A stretch of 64,000 nucleotides of DNA from Chryseobacterium sp. Leaf404 (GCF_001424145.1 NZ_LMQM01000016.1:1895-65894), one strand, 5' to 3'; positions 24,839 to 33,886 are shown, counted from the first letter of the stretch. Translations and numbers: made by a program. The notes: a model not told the origin generated them from the sequence alone.

Positions 24839-26279
24839 ATACAAAGGATACAGTCTCAGAAACCGGTTTTTCTTCGGTTTTCTTTTTGTCTGTCTTTTGA
24901 GCGTTGCTGCTTCATCGTTGGTTCCGTACTTTGTTTTAAGAAATAATTCTCTTGAGCAAAGTCGTATAGACATGCAGAAAAAAACAAATACCGTCATGGC
25001 GTATTTTGATTATGCATTAAGTCTTGAATCTGTAAGTACAGCAGATCTGCCAATGGTTTTAAAAAATAAAATTTTTGAAATTGCCGATCTCAATAAACAT
25101 GATATCGTGATTTATGATCTGAAAGGAAACTATCTTCTTTCCAGCAGAGATGTAAATTCTGAGTATCGGAAGAAAATTCCGGTTTCAGTAGTCAATAAAA
25201 TATTGGCAAGTAAGACAAGGTATGATGTGAGAGGGTATGACGAAAAAAAAGATGCTGTTTATACCTCTTCTTACCTGCTTCTTCAGAACAATGATCTGCA
25301 GCCCGTGGGCATTATGTACATTCCGCTGTACCATAATGAATCTGCGTATCTGGATGTGCTTCATCAGTTTTTGGTTTACATGGCCATAGTAGACTTAGTT
25401 CTGATTTTTTTCAGCATCTGGTTTAGTTGGGTGATGTCTAACAGTTTAGCCAAAAACATCACTAAATTTTCTGATATGATTACCCGCATTACTCTTTTTG
25501 AAAATGAAATGCGTCCCATCAAATATTATAAAAACGACGAACTTAATGCTTTAGCCAAAGCCTACAACCGAATGATTCTTCAGATTCAGGATCAGAAAGA
25601 AAGGCTGCGTTTTAAAGCCTCCGAAGAAGCATGGCGTGAAATGGCAAAGCAGGTGGCTCATGAGGTGAAAAACCCTTTAACACCGATGAAACTCACCATT
25701 CAGAATTTTGAAAGGAAATTTGATCCCGAAGATCCGAATGTAAAAGAGAAAGTGAAACAACTGAGTAAAACGATGGTTGACCAGATTGATGTAATTGCAA
25801 CTGTAGCATCAGCATTTTCAGAATTTGCCAAGCTTCCGGAAAAAAATAATGAAGTTATTAATCTCAATACAGAAATTCGGGATATACTCGGCGTTTTCAA
25901 TGACGATTTAATCTATCTCCATACCAACAAAAGCAATATTATGATCAATATGGATAGGGTTTATCTGTCCAGAATCATCACAAATCTTGTTACAAATGCC
26001 ACTCAGGCGAAAAGCGATGAGCGCGATATGATGATTAATATTGATATTGAACAGTACCAGCGCCGCGTAGTGATTTCGGTTCAGGACAATGGGGTAGGGA
26101 TCGATCAGGCTATGTTTGAGAAAATATTTGAACCCAACTTCACTTCCAAAAACAGCGGCATGGGACTTGGTCTTGCCATGGTGCGGAAGATGATTGAAGA
26201 TTACAAGGGAGAGATCACTGTGAAATCTGAAAAGGGGAAAGGAGCCACATTTACCATTACTTTACCTACCAACCTTTAG
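24825..26279 (+). CDS. Sensor histidine kinase, NtrY-like
   Basis: The 484-residue membrane kinase has a first transmembrane helix near residues 13-35 (FFFGFLFVCLLSVAASSLVPYF), a periplasmic region to about 185, a second helix near 187-210 (VYMAIVDLVLIFFSIWFSWVM) and a HAMP-like segment. The dimerisation helix carries the phospho-acceptor His in VAHEVKNPLTPMKLTIQNFE. The ATPase domain has N box LVTNATQAK, G1 DNGVGID and G2 GMGLGLAMV. No response regulator is adjacent, so its partner is elsewhere. It overlaps ribE by 14 bases and the methyltransferase gene by one base, suggesting a single operon. Confidence 0.9.
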   Translation: MPLNKYKGYSLRNRFFFGFLFVCLLSVAASSLVPYFVLRNNSLEQSRIDMQKKTNTVMAYFDYALSLESVSTADLPMVLKNKIFEIADLNKHDIVIYDLKGNYLLSSRDVNSEYRKKIPVSVVNKILASKTRYDVRGYDEKKDAVYTSSYLLLQNNDLQPVGIMYIPLYHNESAYLDVLHQFLVYMAIVDLVLIFFSIWFSWVMSNSLAKNITKFSDMITRITLFENEMRPIKYYKNDELNALAKAYNRMILQIQDQKERLRFKASEEAWREMAKQVAHEVKNPLTPMKLTIQNFERKFDPEDPNVKEKVKQLSKTMVDQIDVIATVASAFSEFAKLPEKNNEVINLNTEIRDILGVFNDDLIYLHTNKSNIMINMDRVYLSRIITNLVTNATQAKSDERDMMINIDIEQYQRRVVISVQDNGVGIDQAMFEKIFEPNFTSKNSGMGLGLAMVRKMIEDYKGEITVKSEKGKGATFTITLPTNL

Positions 26280-26977
26280 TGAAAGCCTTCAGTTTTAAAA
26301 ATTTTAATATTCAGCAGTCACAAAATGTTTTTCGTGTTGGAACGGATGGAGTTCTGCTTGGTGCTTTGGCCAACGTGCAATCTGCTCTGAATATTCTTGA
26401 AGTAGGAACGGGAACAGGTTTGATTTCTCTAATGCTTGCACAAAGAAATCCAGACGCTTTAATTTCCGGAATTGATATCAATGAAGAGGCTGTAAATCTT
26501 ACACAACAAAATTTTGAAAATTCTCCCTTTTCATCAAGGTTAAAAAGCTTTCATCAGGATTTTAAAGATTTAGATTCTGAAGAAAAATTTGATTTAATTG
26601 TCTCAAATCCTCCTTATTTTGAAGAATCCTCCTCCGAAAAAGATAAAATTGCCAGGCAAACTGTCGAATTAAATTTCAAGCAGTTGATTTCAAAATCTGC
26701 AGGACTTTTGTCTGAAAAAGGACTTTTTTCTGTGATTATTCCCGCAGGAACCGGAGATTATTTTATTGAAATTTCTAATGAAAATAAATTATTTTTAAAC
26801 CGGAAGATCAACATCAAAGGAATAGAGAATTCTAAAACAAAAAGATTACTTCTTGAATTTTCATTAAATGAAAGTGAGCTTGAAGAATCAGATTTTGTGA
26901 TAGAAAAAAGTCCGAGAAAATACTCGGACCAATATCTTGAACTCACAAAAGAGTTTCATGTCTTTAAATCTAAATAA
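26279..26977 (+). CDS. tRNA1(Val) (adenine(37)-N6)-methyltransferase-type protein
   Basis: The 232-residue class I methyltransferase belongs to the YfiC/TrmN6 group that methylates N6 of A37 in tRNA1(Val). It shows the group's N-terminus (FRVGTDGVLLGALAN), motif I ILEVGTGTGLISLMLAQ and the N6-adenine motif VSNPPYF. It starts at a GTG whose G is the last base of the kinase stop TAG, so translation is probably coupled. The 3' end contains a hairpin that in the opposite direction looks like the ftsE terminator. Confidence 0.88.
   Translation: MKAFSFKNFNIQQSQNVFRVGTDGVLLGALANVQSALNILEVGTGTGLISLMLAQRNPDALISGIDINEEAVNLTQQNFENSPFSSRLKSFHQDFKDLDSEEKFDLIVSNPPYFEESSSEKDKIARQTVELNFKQLISKSAGLLSEKGLFSVIIPAGTGDYFIEISNENKLFLNRKINIKGIENSKTKRLLLEFSLNESELEESDFVIEKSPRKYSDQYLELTKEFHVFKSK
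26904..26929 (-). terminator. Probable ftsE terminator embedded in the trmN6-type coding sequence
   Basis: The minus-strand stem GTCCGAG / CTCGGAC with a 6-base loop is followed by TTTTTT. It lies 53 bases past the ftsE stop, inside the last 25 codons of the converging methyltransferase gene. Confidence 0.65.
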
Positions 26978-26981
26978 ATTC

Positions 26982-27692
26982 TTATTCAAATAATTCTGCT
27001 GTATCCAGCACAGAAACCTTACCGTCTTCGCATCTGATGGCTTCCCCAGGAAAGTTCTGAATCATGTGGTAATCGTGCGTTGCCATTACCACAGCAGCAT
27101 GGTTATCTTCAGCCACTTTCTTCAGCAGCGTCATAATTTCATTAGAAGTTTCCGGGTCTAAATTTCCTGTAGGCTCATCCGCAAGAATAAGATCAGGATG
27201 ATTCAAAAGAGCTCTCGCAATCGCTACACGCTGCTGCTCTCCACCAGATAGCTCATGAGGCATTTTGTGTTTCTTGCTCTTCATGTTAACGCTGTTCAGT
27301 ACTTCATTGATGCGCTCGTCCATTTTTGCTTTATCGCTCCATCCGGTGGCTTCTAAAACGAATTTCAGGTTTTTCTCAACAGTTCTGTCAGACAGCAGCT
27401 GAAAATCCTGGAAAACAATTCCTAATTTTCTTCTGAGATTAGGAATTTCTGATGCACGTAATTTTGCAAGATCAAATCCTACCACTGCACCATGGCCACC
27501 CACCAAAGGAATGTGCCCGTAAAGGGTTTTTAACAGAGAGCTTTTGCCAGATCCCGTTTTTCCGATCAGGTAGCAGAATCTGCCTTTTTTAATATTTAAA
27601 TTGACATCAGATAAAACAGTGAAGTTCTTCTGAGCAATTTTTGCGTGCTGCAGATTGATGATGTCTTCTCCTGTTATGTTGCTATGTGGCAT
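26982..27692 (-). CDS. ftsE: ABC transporter ATP-binding protein, FtsE-type
   Basis: The 236-residue ATPase matches the cell division protein FtsE. It has Walker A LIGKTGSGKSSLLKTLYG near residue 45, Q-loop GIVFQDFQLLSDRTVEKNL, the ABC signature ELSGGEQQRVAIARAL and Walker B DLILADEPTGNLD. With FtsX it would regulate peptidoglycan hydrolysis at the septum. ftsX is not adjacent in this window, and in Bacteroidota the two are often separate. Its 3' end is four bases from the converging methyltransferase stop. Confidence 0.85.
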   Translation of the reverse strand: MPHSNITGEDIINLQHAKIAQKNFTVLSDVNLNIKKGRFCYLIGKTGSGKSSLLKTLYGHIPLVGGHGAVVGFDLAKLRASEIPNLRRKLGIVFQDFQLLSDRTVEKNLKFVLEATGWSDKAKMDERINEVLNSVNMKSKKHKMPHELSGGEQQRVAIARALLNHPDLILADEPTGNLDPETSNEIMTLLKKVAEDNHAAVVMATHDYHMIQNFPGEAIRCEDGKVSVLDTAELFE

Positions 27693-27762
27693 GTTTCAGT
27701 TTTAAGATTTTAAAAATAATAAAAAGAAATAGTACTTTGAAGAATTTTAGTAAATTTTAACA

Positions 27763-27795
27763 ACAAAAAATGCCTGAAAAGATACTTTTCAAGCA
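27763..27795 (-). terminator. rpmH terminator
   Basis: The minus-strand stem TGCTTGAAAAG / CTTTTCAGGCA (one G-T pair) with a 3-base loop is followed by TTTTTTGTTG. Confidence 0.8.
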
Positions 27796-27819
27796 CAGTT
27801 TGTATATGATAACAAAGAA

Positions 27820-27978
27820 TTATCTCTTAGCGCGCGCAGCACTTACAGTTAAACTCTTTCTGCCTTTTGCTCTTCTTGCAGCCAAAACTCTTCTACCGTT
27901 TGGCGTAGACATTCTTTCTCTGAAACCGTGTTTGTTTCTCTTTTTTCTCTCTGATGGCTGGAATGTTCTTTTACTCAT
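27820..27978 (-). CDS. rpmH: 50S ribosomal protein L34
   Basis: The 52-residue protein begins [20 protein letters not shown] and continues [20 protein letters not shown], the standard L34 sequence. It is too short for a 60-codon ORF cutoff but unmistakable. A TATCTTTG promoter with TTTG 19 bases upstream lies 45 bases before the ATG, and a hairpin closes the unit. In many bacteria rpmH sits next to rnpA and dnaA; neither is present here. Confidence 0.97.
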   Translation of the reverse strand: MSKRTFQPSERKKRNKHGFRERMSTPNGRRVLAARRAKGRKSLTVSAARAKR

Positions 27979-28022
27979 TACTATATGTTTAAATCGTAAT
28001 TAATCTATTAATTTTCAGGTTG

Positions 28023-28030
28023 CAAAGATA
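28023..28030 (-). promoter_or_regulatory. rpmH promoter
   Basis: TATCTTTG with minus-strand TTTG 19 bases upstream (28050-28053), a consensus pair. Confidence 0.75.
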
Positions 28031-28163
28031 TATAAATTTTTATAGCTTACAAACTTCTTGCAAGTTTTTTTAAAATAATTTTCGAACCATCTGTTCCCTG
28101 TTTATTGTGAGGCAAATTTACACAAAAGATTTATCTTTCATCTTCCTTTGTCTTAAAAAGATA

Positions 28164-28171
28164 TATCTTTG
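28164..28171 (+). promoter_or_regulatory. Promoter -7 element of the DHH phosphoesterase gene
   Basis: TATCTTTG ends 28 bases before the ATG at 28199. It excludes the in-frame TTG at 28169 as start. Confidence 0.55.
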
Positions 28172-28198
28172 GAAACTCAAAATTCAAAACAATATTTC

Positions 28199-29200
28199 AT
28201 GTTTACACCCGCAGAACTTTTAGAAATCAACACTTTACTTGTACCGGAAAACAAAATTGTTATCCTTACCCATTACAATCCCGATGGTGATGCTGTAGGC
28301 TCAAGTTTAGGTCTGAAGCATTATCTTGCTGCAAAAGGCATTTCTGCTGAGGTAGTTGTTCCCAACGATTTTCCGAAGTTTCTGAAGTGGCTGCCGGAGT
28401 CAAAAAAAAATATTATTGCGGAGTACAAAAGAAAAATAGCGGCAGATCTCATTTTTGATGCGGATGTTATTTTCTGTCTTGATTTTAATTCTCCTGCCAG
28501 AATCGGGATTTTGGGCGACTGGCTGACGAAAGCGACGGCTAAAAAGATTTTAATTGATCACCACCAGCAGCCGGAACGTTTTGATTACGTTTATTCTGAT
28601 ACGGTAATACCTGCAACCTGCCAGATGGTCTACCATTTTATTGAAGCGATGGGTGATGAAAATTTGGTCAATAAAGACATAGCAGACTGTCTGTATACCG
28701 GAATAATGACAGATACAGGCGGTTTCAGATTCAGATCTACAAGTGCTACTACGCATAGAATTGTTGCTAATTTAATTGAAAAAGGAGCAGATCCGGCATT
28801 AATTACTTCCAATACCTGGGATACCAACACCATCACCCGTCTTCAGCTTTTGGCTTTGATTTTAGGCAGAATTGAAGTGGTAAATGAGACTGTTGCTATT
28901 TTATATCTTACAAGAAACGAATTGAAAGAATATGGTTTCCAGAAAGGTGATACCGAAGGTTTTGTTAATTATGGATTAAGTATTCTCGGTGTAAAAATGG
29001 CGGCGTTTTTCATGGAAGATCTGTATGAAGACTTCATTAAAATTTCTTTCAGAAGTAAAGATGCGATTGACGTAAATCAGTTTTCACGAAAATATTTCAA
29101 CGGTGGAGGACACATCAATGCCGCAGGAGGAAAATCTCTTGAGACTTTAGAGGAAACGATTGAAACTTTCAAAGAAAGAGTGGGAGAGGAGGGGTTTTAA
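28199..29200 (+). CDS. DHH family phosphoesterase (NrnA-like)
   Basis: The 333-residue protein has an N-terminal DHH domain with HYNPDGDAVGSSLG and the name-giving IDHHQQP, a metal site DTGGFRFRSTS, and a C-terminal DHHA1 domain ending in GGGHINAAGG. This architecture fits the NrnA group, which degrades nanoRNA and 3'-phosphoadenosine 5'-phosphate, or related cyclic-dinucleotide enzymes; the two cannot be separated here. The ATG at 28199 is used because the promoter lies inside the longer frame. The secreted WG-like gene follows after 10 bases. Confidence 0.88.
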   Translation: MFTPAELLEINTLLVPENKIVILTHYNPDGDAVGSSLGLKHYLAAKGISAEVVVPNDFPKFLKWLPESKKNIIAEYKRKIAADLIFDADVIFCLDFNSPARIGILGDWLTKATAKKILIDHHQQPERFDYVYSDTVIPATCQMVYHFIEAMGDENLVNKDIADCLYTGIMTDTGGFRFRSTSATTHRIVANLIEKGADPALITSNTWDTNTITRLQLLALILGRIEVVNETVAILYLTRNELKEYGFQKGDTEGFVNYGLSILGVKMAAFFMEDLYEDFIKISFRSKDAIDVNQFSRKYFNGGGHINAAGGKSLETLEETIETFKERVGEEGF

Positions 29201-29210
29201 AATTTTTGAT

Positions 29211-30500
29211 ATGAGAAAGCTACTCTTGTTTTTTTTATTAAATATCAGTCAGATTTTCTTTGCACAAGATTGTTTTCCGTTTAATTTAGATATTTTACAG
29301 CAATATTCTAAAACATCAGATACTGTAAGACCTGTCTTTCTAAAGGGAGGTTTTCATTTTATTAATATTAAAACCGGAAAAGATCTTTTTCCCGTGGTTT
29401 TCGAGGAAGCTTATCCTTTTTATAAAGATGTTGCTATTGTAAAATATAACAATGAATATAATCTCGTTAGTAGAAACGGAGAATTTATTTTAATAGAAAA
29501 GATTCCTGATTTTGCTTATAAGCCAACATTAAATAATGATCAACCTTTTTTAGTATATTTTGGAAACGCTTTTACACACATATATGATTCTTTAGCAAAT
29601 CCATGGGAGGTTAGCAGGGAAATAGCCAACAGAAGTTCTTACACAACATACAAATCGGAAAACAATAAGTATGGTTTCAGTTGTAGTGACAGGTTTAAGA
29701 CATTGCAATCTTCTCCAAAATATGATACGATTATTTCTCTTACAGAGAATTATGTTTTAGCAAAGATCAATAATAAATTTGGACTTGAAGATACAGTCTC
29801 ACGGGTTATAGTTGATTTTGACTACGACGAGGCCCTGCCTTTAAATACAGAAAATATATTTAACGTTTCTCAAAGGTTTTTTGCATTCAGGAAAAAGCAA
29901 CTTTGGTATTATTTTGACAGGAGTGGGAAGTTACTTTTGAAATCAAAGACTAAAGTTGACAGAATTTCAAAGGATTCAGACAAAATAATTGGATCTGTGA
30001 AAAAAAATGATAAGTTCAGTCTTTTATATACTGATGGAACTGCAGGTGATTTTGAGATGGACAGTATTTCGAAAAATGTAAATATTGGTTTTAAAGCAAA
30101 TGAATTCTATTTTATAAATGATGATAAATCTGTAACTAAATATTCTCCAGGATTTACACAGGCTAAATTTTCCAAAATTACTAAAACAGTGACTTCACCT
30201 TATGGCGGATGGAGCGTTGTGGAAATTACAGAAAAAGTGACAACGATAAGAAGTTCGCCTAACAATATCATTAAAAAAGATACTGATCCAACGGTATGGA
30301 AATCACTTAATGACAATTTTGATTTTTGTGAATATATGAAATTGGAAGAAGCAGGAAACCGTCATGTAGTTGATGGCAATAATATAATTGTAAGGATTTA
30401 CATCGACGGAATATCCTTTCCAAAACAGAATCCACATTATTATCAGGGTGTAAAGAAAATAAATGATTTTAATGCTGCATTGAATAAGCTTGAATTCTAA
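29211..30500 (+). CDS. Secreted WG-like repeat protein
   Basis: The 429-residue protein begins with a signal peptide (MRKLLLFFLLNISQIFFAQD). It contains loose WG-type units such as YNLVSRNGEFILIEK, NKFGLEDTVSRVIVDFDY and LWYYFDRSGKLLLK, more divergent than those in the protein at 17152-19008. A conserved-looking C-terminus (EYMKLEEAGNRHVVDGNN, ending in an IYIDGISFP stretch) suggests a separate domain there; its fold is not recognised. It is 10 bases after the DHH gene, probably co-transcribed, and converges on the patatin gene with a 26-base gap. Confidence 0.7.
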   Translation: MRKLLLFFLLNISQIFFAQDCFPFNLDILQQYSKTSDTVRPVFLKGGFHFINIKTGKDLFPVVFEEAYPFYKDVAIVKYNNEYNLVSRNGEFILIEKIPDFAYKPTLNNDQPFLVYFGNAFTHIYDSLANPWEVSREIANRSSYTTYKSENNKYGFSCSDRFKTLQSSPKYDTIISLTENYVLAKINNKFGLEDTVSRVIVDFDYDEALPLNTENIFNVSQRFFAFRKKQLWYYFDRSGKLLLKSKTKVDRISKDSDKIIGSVKKNDKFSLLYTDGTAGDFEMDSISKNVNIGFKANEFYFINDDKSVTKYSPGFTQAKFSKITKTVTSPYGGWSVVEITEKVTTIRSSPNNIIKKDTDPTVWKSLNDNFDFCEYMKLEEAGNRHVVDGNNIIVRIYIDGISFPKQNPHYYQGVKKINDFNAALNKLEF

Positions 30501-30526
30501 GTATTTATTAATGAGTGTGAATGATT

Positions 30527-31318
30527 CTACATTTTTCTATATCCTTTTTCCTCAAGCTCTCTACACGTATATTCATACACCTCGTAAAACATAATATCAA
30601 GAGATTTTTTATTAAATAAACTGAATTTGGTCATCTTTGGCGGGTCTAAAAATATTTCGCAGGAATTCATCTTTGCATAAACAGATTTGGCAATGGCGAG
30701 GTGTAAAATTCTGTCGAATTCTTTCATTAAACTCATGTTTTCAAGACTGTCATAGCTGATGGAATTGACGTGGGAAGCAATCAGGAAATCGCATTTATCC
30801 ACTATGGGTTCTATCGGTAGATTATCTAAAACACCACCGTCAACGTAAATCCTGTCGCCCATTTTTACGGGAGGCAAAACAAAAGGAACACTGGAAGATG
30901 CCAGTAACGGACCGAAAAGTTCACCTTCTGAAAAGAAATCCACAATGCCGTGCGTGAGTTCGGTAGCGGCAACGTAAACAGGAAGTTTTAAGATTTTAAA
31001 ATCATCTTCAGGAAAATAATCACTGAAAAGTTTTAAGATAAAATTTGAACTGAAAATCCCGTTTTTGGAAAGTCTTAGGAATGATCTTGAAAAAAATGTG
31101 GTTTTACGCACAATTTCCATCATTTCATCAGGCGTTTTTCCGAAAGAATAAAATGCTGCAACTATGGATCCTGCGCTGGTACCGGAGATGATGTCTGGCT
31201 TCAGATTGTATTCTTCCAGAGCTTTCAGAACGGCAATATGTGCAATCCCGCGCATTCCCCCTCCAGAGAGCGTGAGACCGATAACGGGTTTGCTTTTTTT
31301 TGAGGAGAAAAATCCCAT
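30527..31318 (-). CDS. Patatin-like phospholipase family protein
   Basis: The 263-residue protein is a single patatin domain: the oxyanion motif GLTLSGGGMRGIAHI near residue 17, the nucleophile Ser in GTSAGS near 47, and the Asp of the catalytic dyad in DGGVLDN near 157. The family hydrolyses phospholipid or other acyl esters. No signal peptide is visible, so it may act in the cytoplasm or at the inner membrane. It follows the lipoprotein gene by 34 bases in the same direction. Confidence 0.9.
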   Translation of the reverse strand: MGFFSSKKSKPVIGLTLSGGGMRGIAHIAVLKALEEYNLKPDIISGTSAGSIVAAFYSFGKTPDEMMEIVRKTTFFSRSFLRLSKNGIFSSNFILKLFSDYFPEDDFKILKLPVYVAATELTHGIVDFFSEGELFGPLLASSSVPFVLPPVKMGDRIYVDGGVLDNLPIEPIVDKCDFLIASHVNSISYDSLENMSLMKEFDRILHLAIAKSVYAKMNSCEIFLDPPKMTKFSLFNKKSLDIMFYEVYEYTCRELEEKGYRKM

Positions 31319-31352
31319 GAATATTTTTAAAGGTAACTAAGATACATTTTTT

Positions 31353-32189
31353 TTATGGCTCGTCACATTCAGAATCAATTTTTATGAACAGAGCTTCGAA
31401 TTCTTTATTCATTCTATCGTCATGGGAAGGCCTCTGTACGTCCTGATTGGCGCAGTTTCCCCAGCCGAAAGTAATGAGATCTGCCACTGCAAAATCTTTC
31501 CACTGAGAGGATTGGGCATGGTCTTCAAATTCCGCCATTATACGCCCGGGGTTTGCGTTTTTTTTGCTCATTGCTTCCCGCAGTTTGCGCCATTCAGACA
31601 TGATTGCTTCGTCGGAACCGCTTAAAGCTTTGGCGAAGTTCTGACAGTTTTTTGTAAATGAATTATTCAGAAGTACTGAAGGGTCACTGTAGGCTATCAT
31701 CTGCAGTCTGTTTTTTTCGTAATCCTCTTTCAGCTCTGCAAGATGTGCTTTTTTGATGTTTTGCCAGTAAGGACTGGAGACTACAGTCAGTTTTTCGAGA
31801 GCAGTTTTTTTCTTTAAAAAATCTGCATCTAATTTTTCTAAAATCAAATCTTTCTCACGTCTCACTTTATATAAGTCATCAGGCTTAAAAACGGAAGGCG
31901 TGCTGATGTGAAAAGCGCCACTGTTAAACCAAAGTCTGTAGGTTCCTTCAATTTCTTTACGTGAATACTTATTAGAATCAAAATAGCCCTTGTTGTCACA
32001 AAGTTCTGTTATAAAATCAAATCGTTCCTGAATAATTTTTCTTTCTGCTGTAGAATCTGGCTGTTTTTCCGCAGCAGATGCTGCCGCAGTTTCTGTTTCA
32101 GAATTTACAGGTTTTTTTCCTGTTTGAGCTTCCTTTTTACATGCTGTAAGCAGAAAGGAAATAATAATTATAAGAACCGAACCTCTCAT
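31353..32189 (-). CDS. Lipoprotein of unknown function
   Basis: The 278-residue product starts MRGSVLIIIISFLLTACKKE, a signal peptide with lipobox LTAC, so the mature protein is predicted to be lipid-anchored. It continues with a Glu/Ala-rich linker, then a helical domain (KIIQERFDFITELC ... KADLIKA-type helices) with several Trp and Asn residues. The function is not recognised. The ATG overlaps the stop of the hydrolase (ATGA), so translation is coupled. The longer frame to 32282 is an artefact of that overlap. Confidence 0.75.
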   Translation of the reverse strand: MRGSVLIIIISFLLTACKKEAQTGKKPVNSETETAAASAAEKQPDSTAERKIIQERFDFITELCDNKGYFDSNKYSRKEIEGTYRLWFNSGAFHISTPSVFKPDDLYKVRREKDLILEKLDADFLKKKTALEKLTVVSSPYWQNIKKAHLAELKEDYEKNRLQMIAYSDPSVLLNNSFTKNCQNFAKALSGSDEAIMSEWRKLREAMSKKNANPGRIMAEFEDHAQSSQWKDFAVADLITFGWGNCANQDVQRPSHDDRMNKEFEALFIKIDSECDEP

Positions 32190-32968
32190 AAAACTAATTT
32201 TTTTGGTAGATGATGAAGCAGTTCTGTATTGATGATTTCTGCGCAGATGGATGGTTTTTCCCAATGGCCATTGTGCCCGCAATCTAAAACGTAAGATTTA
32301 ATATTTGTTCTGTCCGGTAGATTTTTAAGTAAACTTTCAGTCTTTACCGCATTGTCGTGTTTGCCGGCGAGAATAAGAATTTTCGCTTCCATATTTTCGA
32401 GAATATGTTTTTTATCTGTTCTTTCCACCATTCCTTTTACAGAAGCTAAAGCTCCGAGGTTGTTGGTGGAAAGGGCAATTTCTAAAGCGGTTTCTATTTT
32501 TCCTTCCAAAACGTCGCGTTCATTTGGGTTGAAAAGATTGGGGATTCCTGCTCTGGCGTAGTGGGCAAAAGAATCTTTTATAATGCGGTAACTTTTAATC
32601 CGCTGCTGTTTTTTTTCGGCATCATCTTCCAGAAAAGTGGAGAAAAATAAAGTTAAGGTTTTTAATTTCTGAGGAAATTTTTCGGCGAAAGCAAGCGAAA
32701 CGTAGCCGCCCATCGAATGGCCAAGAAGATGGAACTTATCTAAATTCTGGCTTTCCAAAACTTTATTCACTTCTTCAGCCATCATTTCCATCGTCTGGAT
32801 TTCGCCTGTAATTTCAGATTTTCCGTGACCGGGAAGATCAATTTTTAAAAGCGAAAACTGATCAGATAAATGCTTTTCCATGTCTTTCCAAATGGTGCAG
32901 TTTTCCATGAAGCCATGAAGAAGTACCAATGTTTCTTTTCCGTTTTGTGTTTTTTCGAAGTGCAGCAT
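32186..32968 (-). CDS. Alpha/beta hydrolase
   Basis: The 260-residue alpha/beta-hydrolase fold shows the oxyanion HGFMEN near residue 18, the nucleophile elbow GHSMGG near 83, a lid region with the conserved Asn/Pro (GIPNLFNPNE), and a C-terminal acid and His (AGKHDNAV, CGHNGHWEKP). This arrangement resembles the MhpC/MenH-like group, but the substrate cannot be told. It is first in a unit with the lipoprotein gene. No convincing promoter was found, although an AT-rich gap precedes it. Confidence 0.85.
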   Translation of the reverse strand: MLHFEKTQNGKETLVLLHGFMENCTIWKDMEKHLSDQFSLLKIDLPGHGKSEITGEIQTMEMMAEEVNKVLESQNLDKFHLLGHSMGGYVSLAFAEKFPQKLKTLTLFFSTFLEDDAEKKQQRIKSYRIIKDSFAHYARAGIPNLFNPNERDVLEGKIETALEIALSTNNLGALASVKGMVERTDKKHILENMEAKILILAGKHDNAVKTESLLKNLPDRTNIKSYVLDCGHNGHWEKPSICAEIINTELLHHLPKKLVL

Positions 32969-33114
32969 GTTCAGGAATTTATTTTTGATTTATCAGCAAA
33001 ATTTAAACCGTAAGATATATATATTTTGATTAATGTAATTCTTTTGCAGACATGGTCTTTTTTGGAATTACGTATTTTTAAATGAAAGTTACATGGAAGG
33101 CAAAAAATCTAATT

Positions 33115-33146
33115 CATAAAAAAATCACCTTCTTGCAAAGGTGATT
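33115..33146 (-). terminator. Terminator of the lone exbD gene
   Basis: The minus-strand stem AATCACCTT / AAGGTGATT is followed by a run of T (the A run at 33117-33124 on the plus strand). Confidence 0.75.
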
Positions 33147-33152
33147 AGTTGC

Positions 33153-33671
33153 TTATTTTATGAGAGCATCGTAGACTTTCTTTTCCCACGGTTTAATGTC
33201 TGAAATTCCGTAGCGGTATTTCTGTGAAGCAGAAACATTATCAAAAACATCTACAAAATTTTTATAATTTGCCTTATCAGTTGGTTCGATGATGACTGTG
33301 AATTTTTCTTTGGCAGGCGCCGTTCGATAAGCATCGGAAATGATTTTACTGATGGCTGCATCGGTGAATTTTATCTCATTCAGACTTCCGGCATTCAGTT
33401 TTCCGTTGCTGCTCTGATGATAAAATATGCGGTCGTTTTCTCCCAAAATAAAAGTGACCTGATTTTTTTCGTTGATTTCTGTGGTCGTTTTTTCAGTGCT
33501 TTTTGCAGGAAGTTTAGCTTCGATCTGATTGACTTTTGAGAAATTAGTGGTAAACATAAAAAATGTAATCAGTAAGAAGCCTAAATCAACCATCGGTGTC
33601 ATATCTACACGGATGGAGGCCTGTCTTGGTCTGCGTCTTCCTTCTTTTTCAGCTGTAATAATTTCTGCCAT
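33153..33671 (-). CDS. ExbD/TolR family biopolymer transporter, stand-alone copy
   Basis: The 172-residue protein has a short basic N-terminus, one transmembrane helix with the proton-path Asp (RVDMTPMVDLGFLLITFFMF near residue 25) and a periplasmic domain. It closely resembles the second ExbD of the operon at 48445-48990: identical DMTPMVDLGFLLITFFMFTT and a similar C-terminus (KPWEKxVYD). No exbB or tonB is next to it, so it may exchange with subunits encoded near 47 kb or work with another ExbB. It ends in its own hairpin. Confidence 0.9.
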   Translation of the reverse strand: MAEIITAEKEGRRRPRQASIRVDMTPMVDLGFLLITFFMFTTNFSKVNQIEAKLPAKSTEKTTTEINEKNQVTFILGENDRIFYHQSSNGKLNAGSLNEIKFTDAAISKIISDAYRTAPAKEKFTVIIEPTDKANYKNFVDVFDNVSASQKYRYGISDIKPWEKKVYDALIK

Positions 33672-33886
33672 AATTCAGATATTTAAAATTGATTAAAAAC
33701 TAATATGTTCTTAATTTCAATACAAATTCCATGCCTCTGTTCTTGTTTGTTTTATTGATTTGATAATGATTGTTTTGAAATGATGATTATATCATTAAAA
33801 AATTTTCACATGTAATATCCAATCTATAAGGTGTAATGTAATTTTAAGCATGACCGACAATCCGCATTGTTTTAAGATTTAAAACA

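Noticed and set aside
27770-28003. Plus-strand ORF of 77 codons
   Set aside because: It is antisense to rpmH; the true gene is the 52-codon L34 frame on the minus strand.
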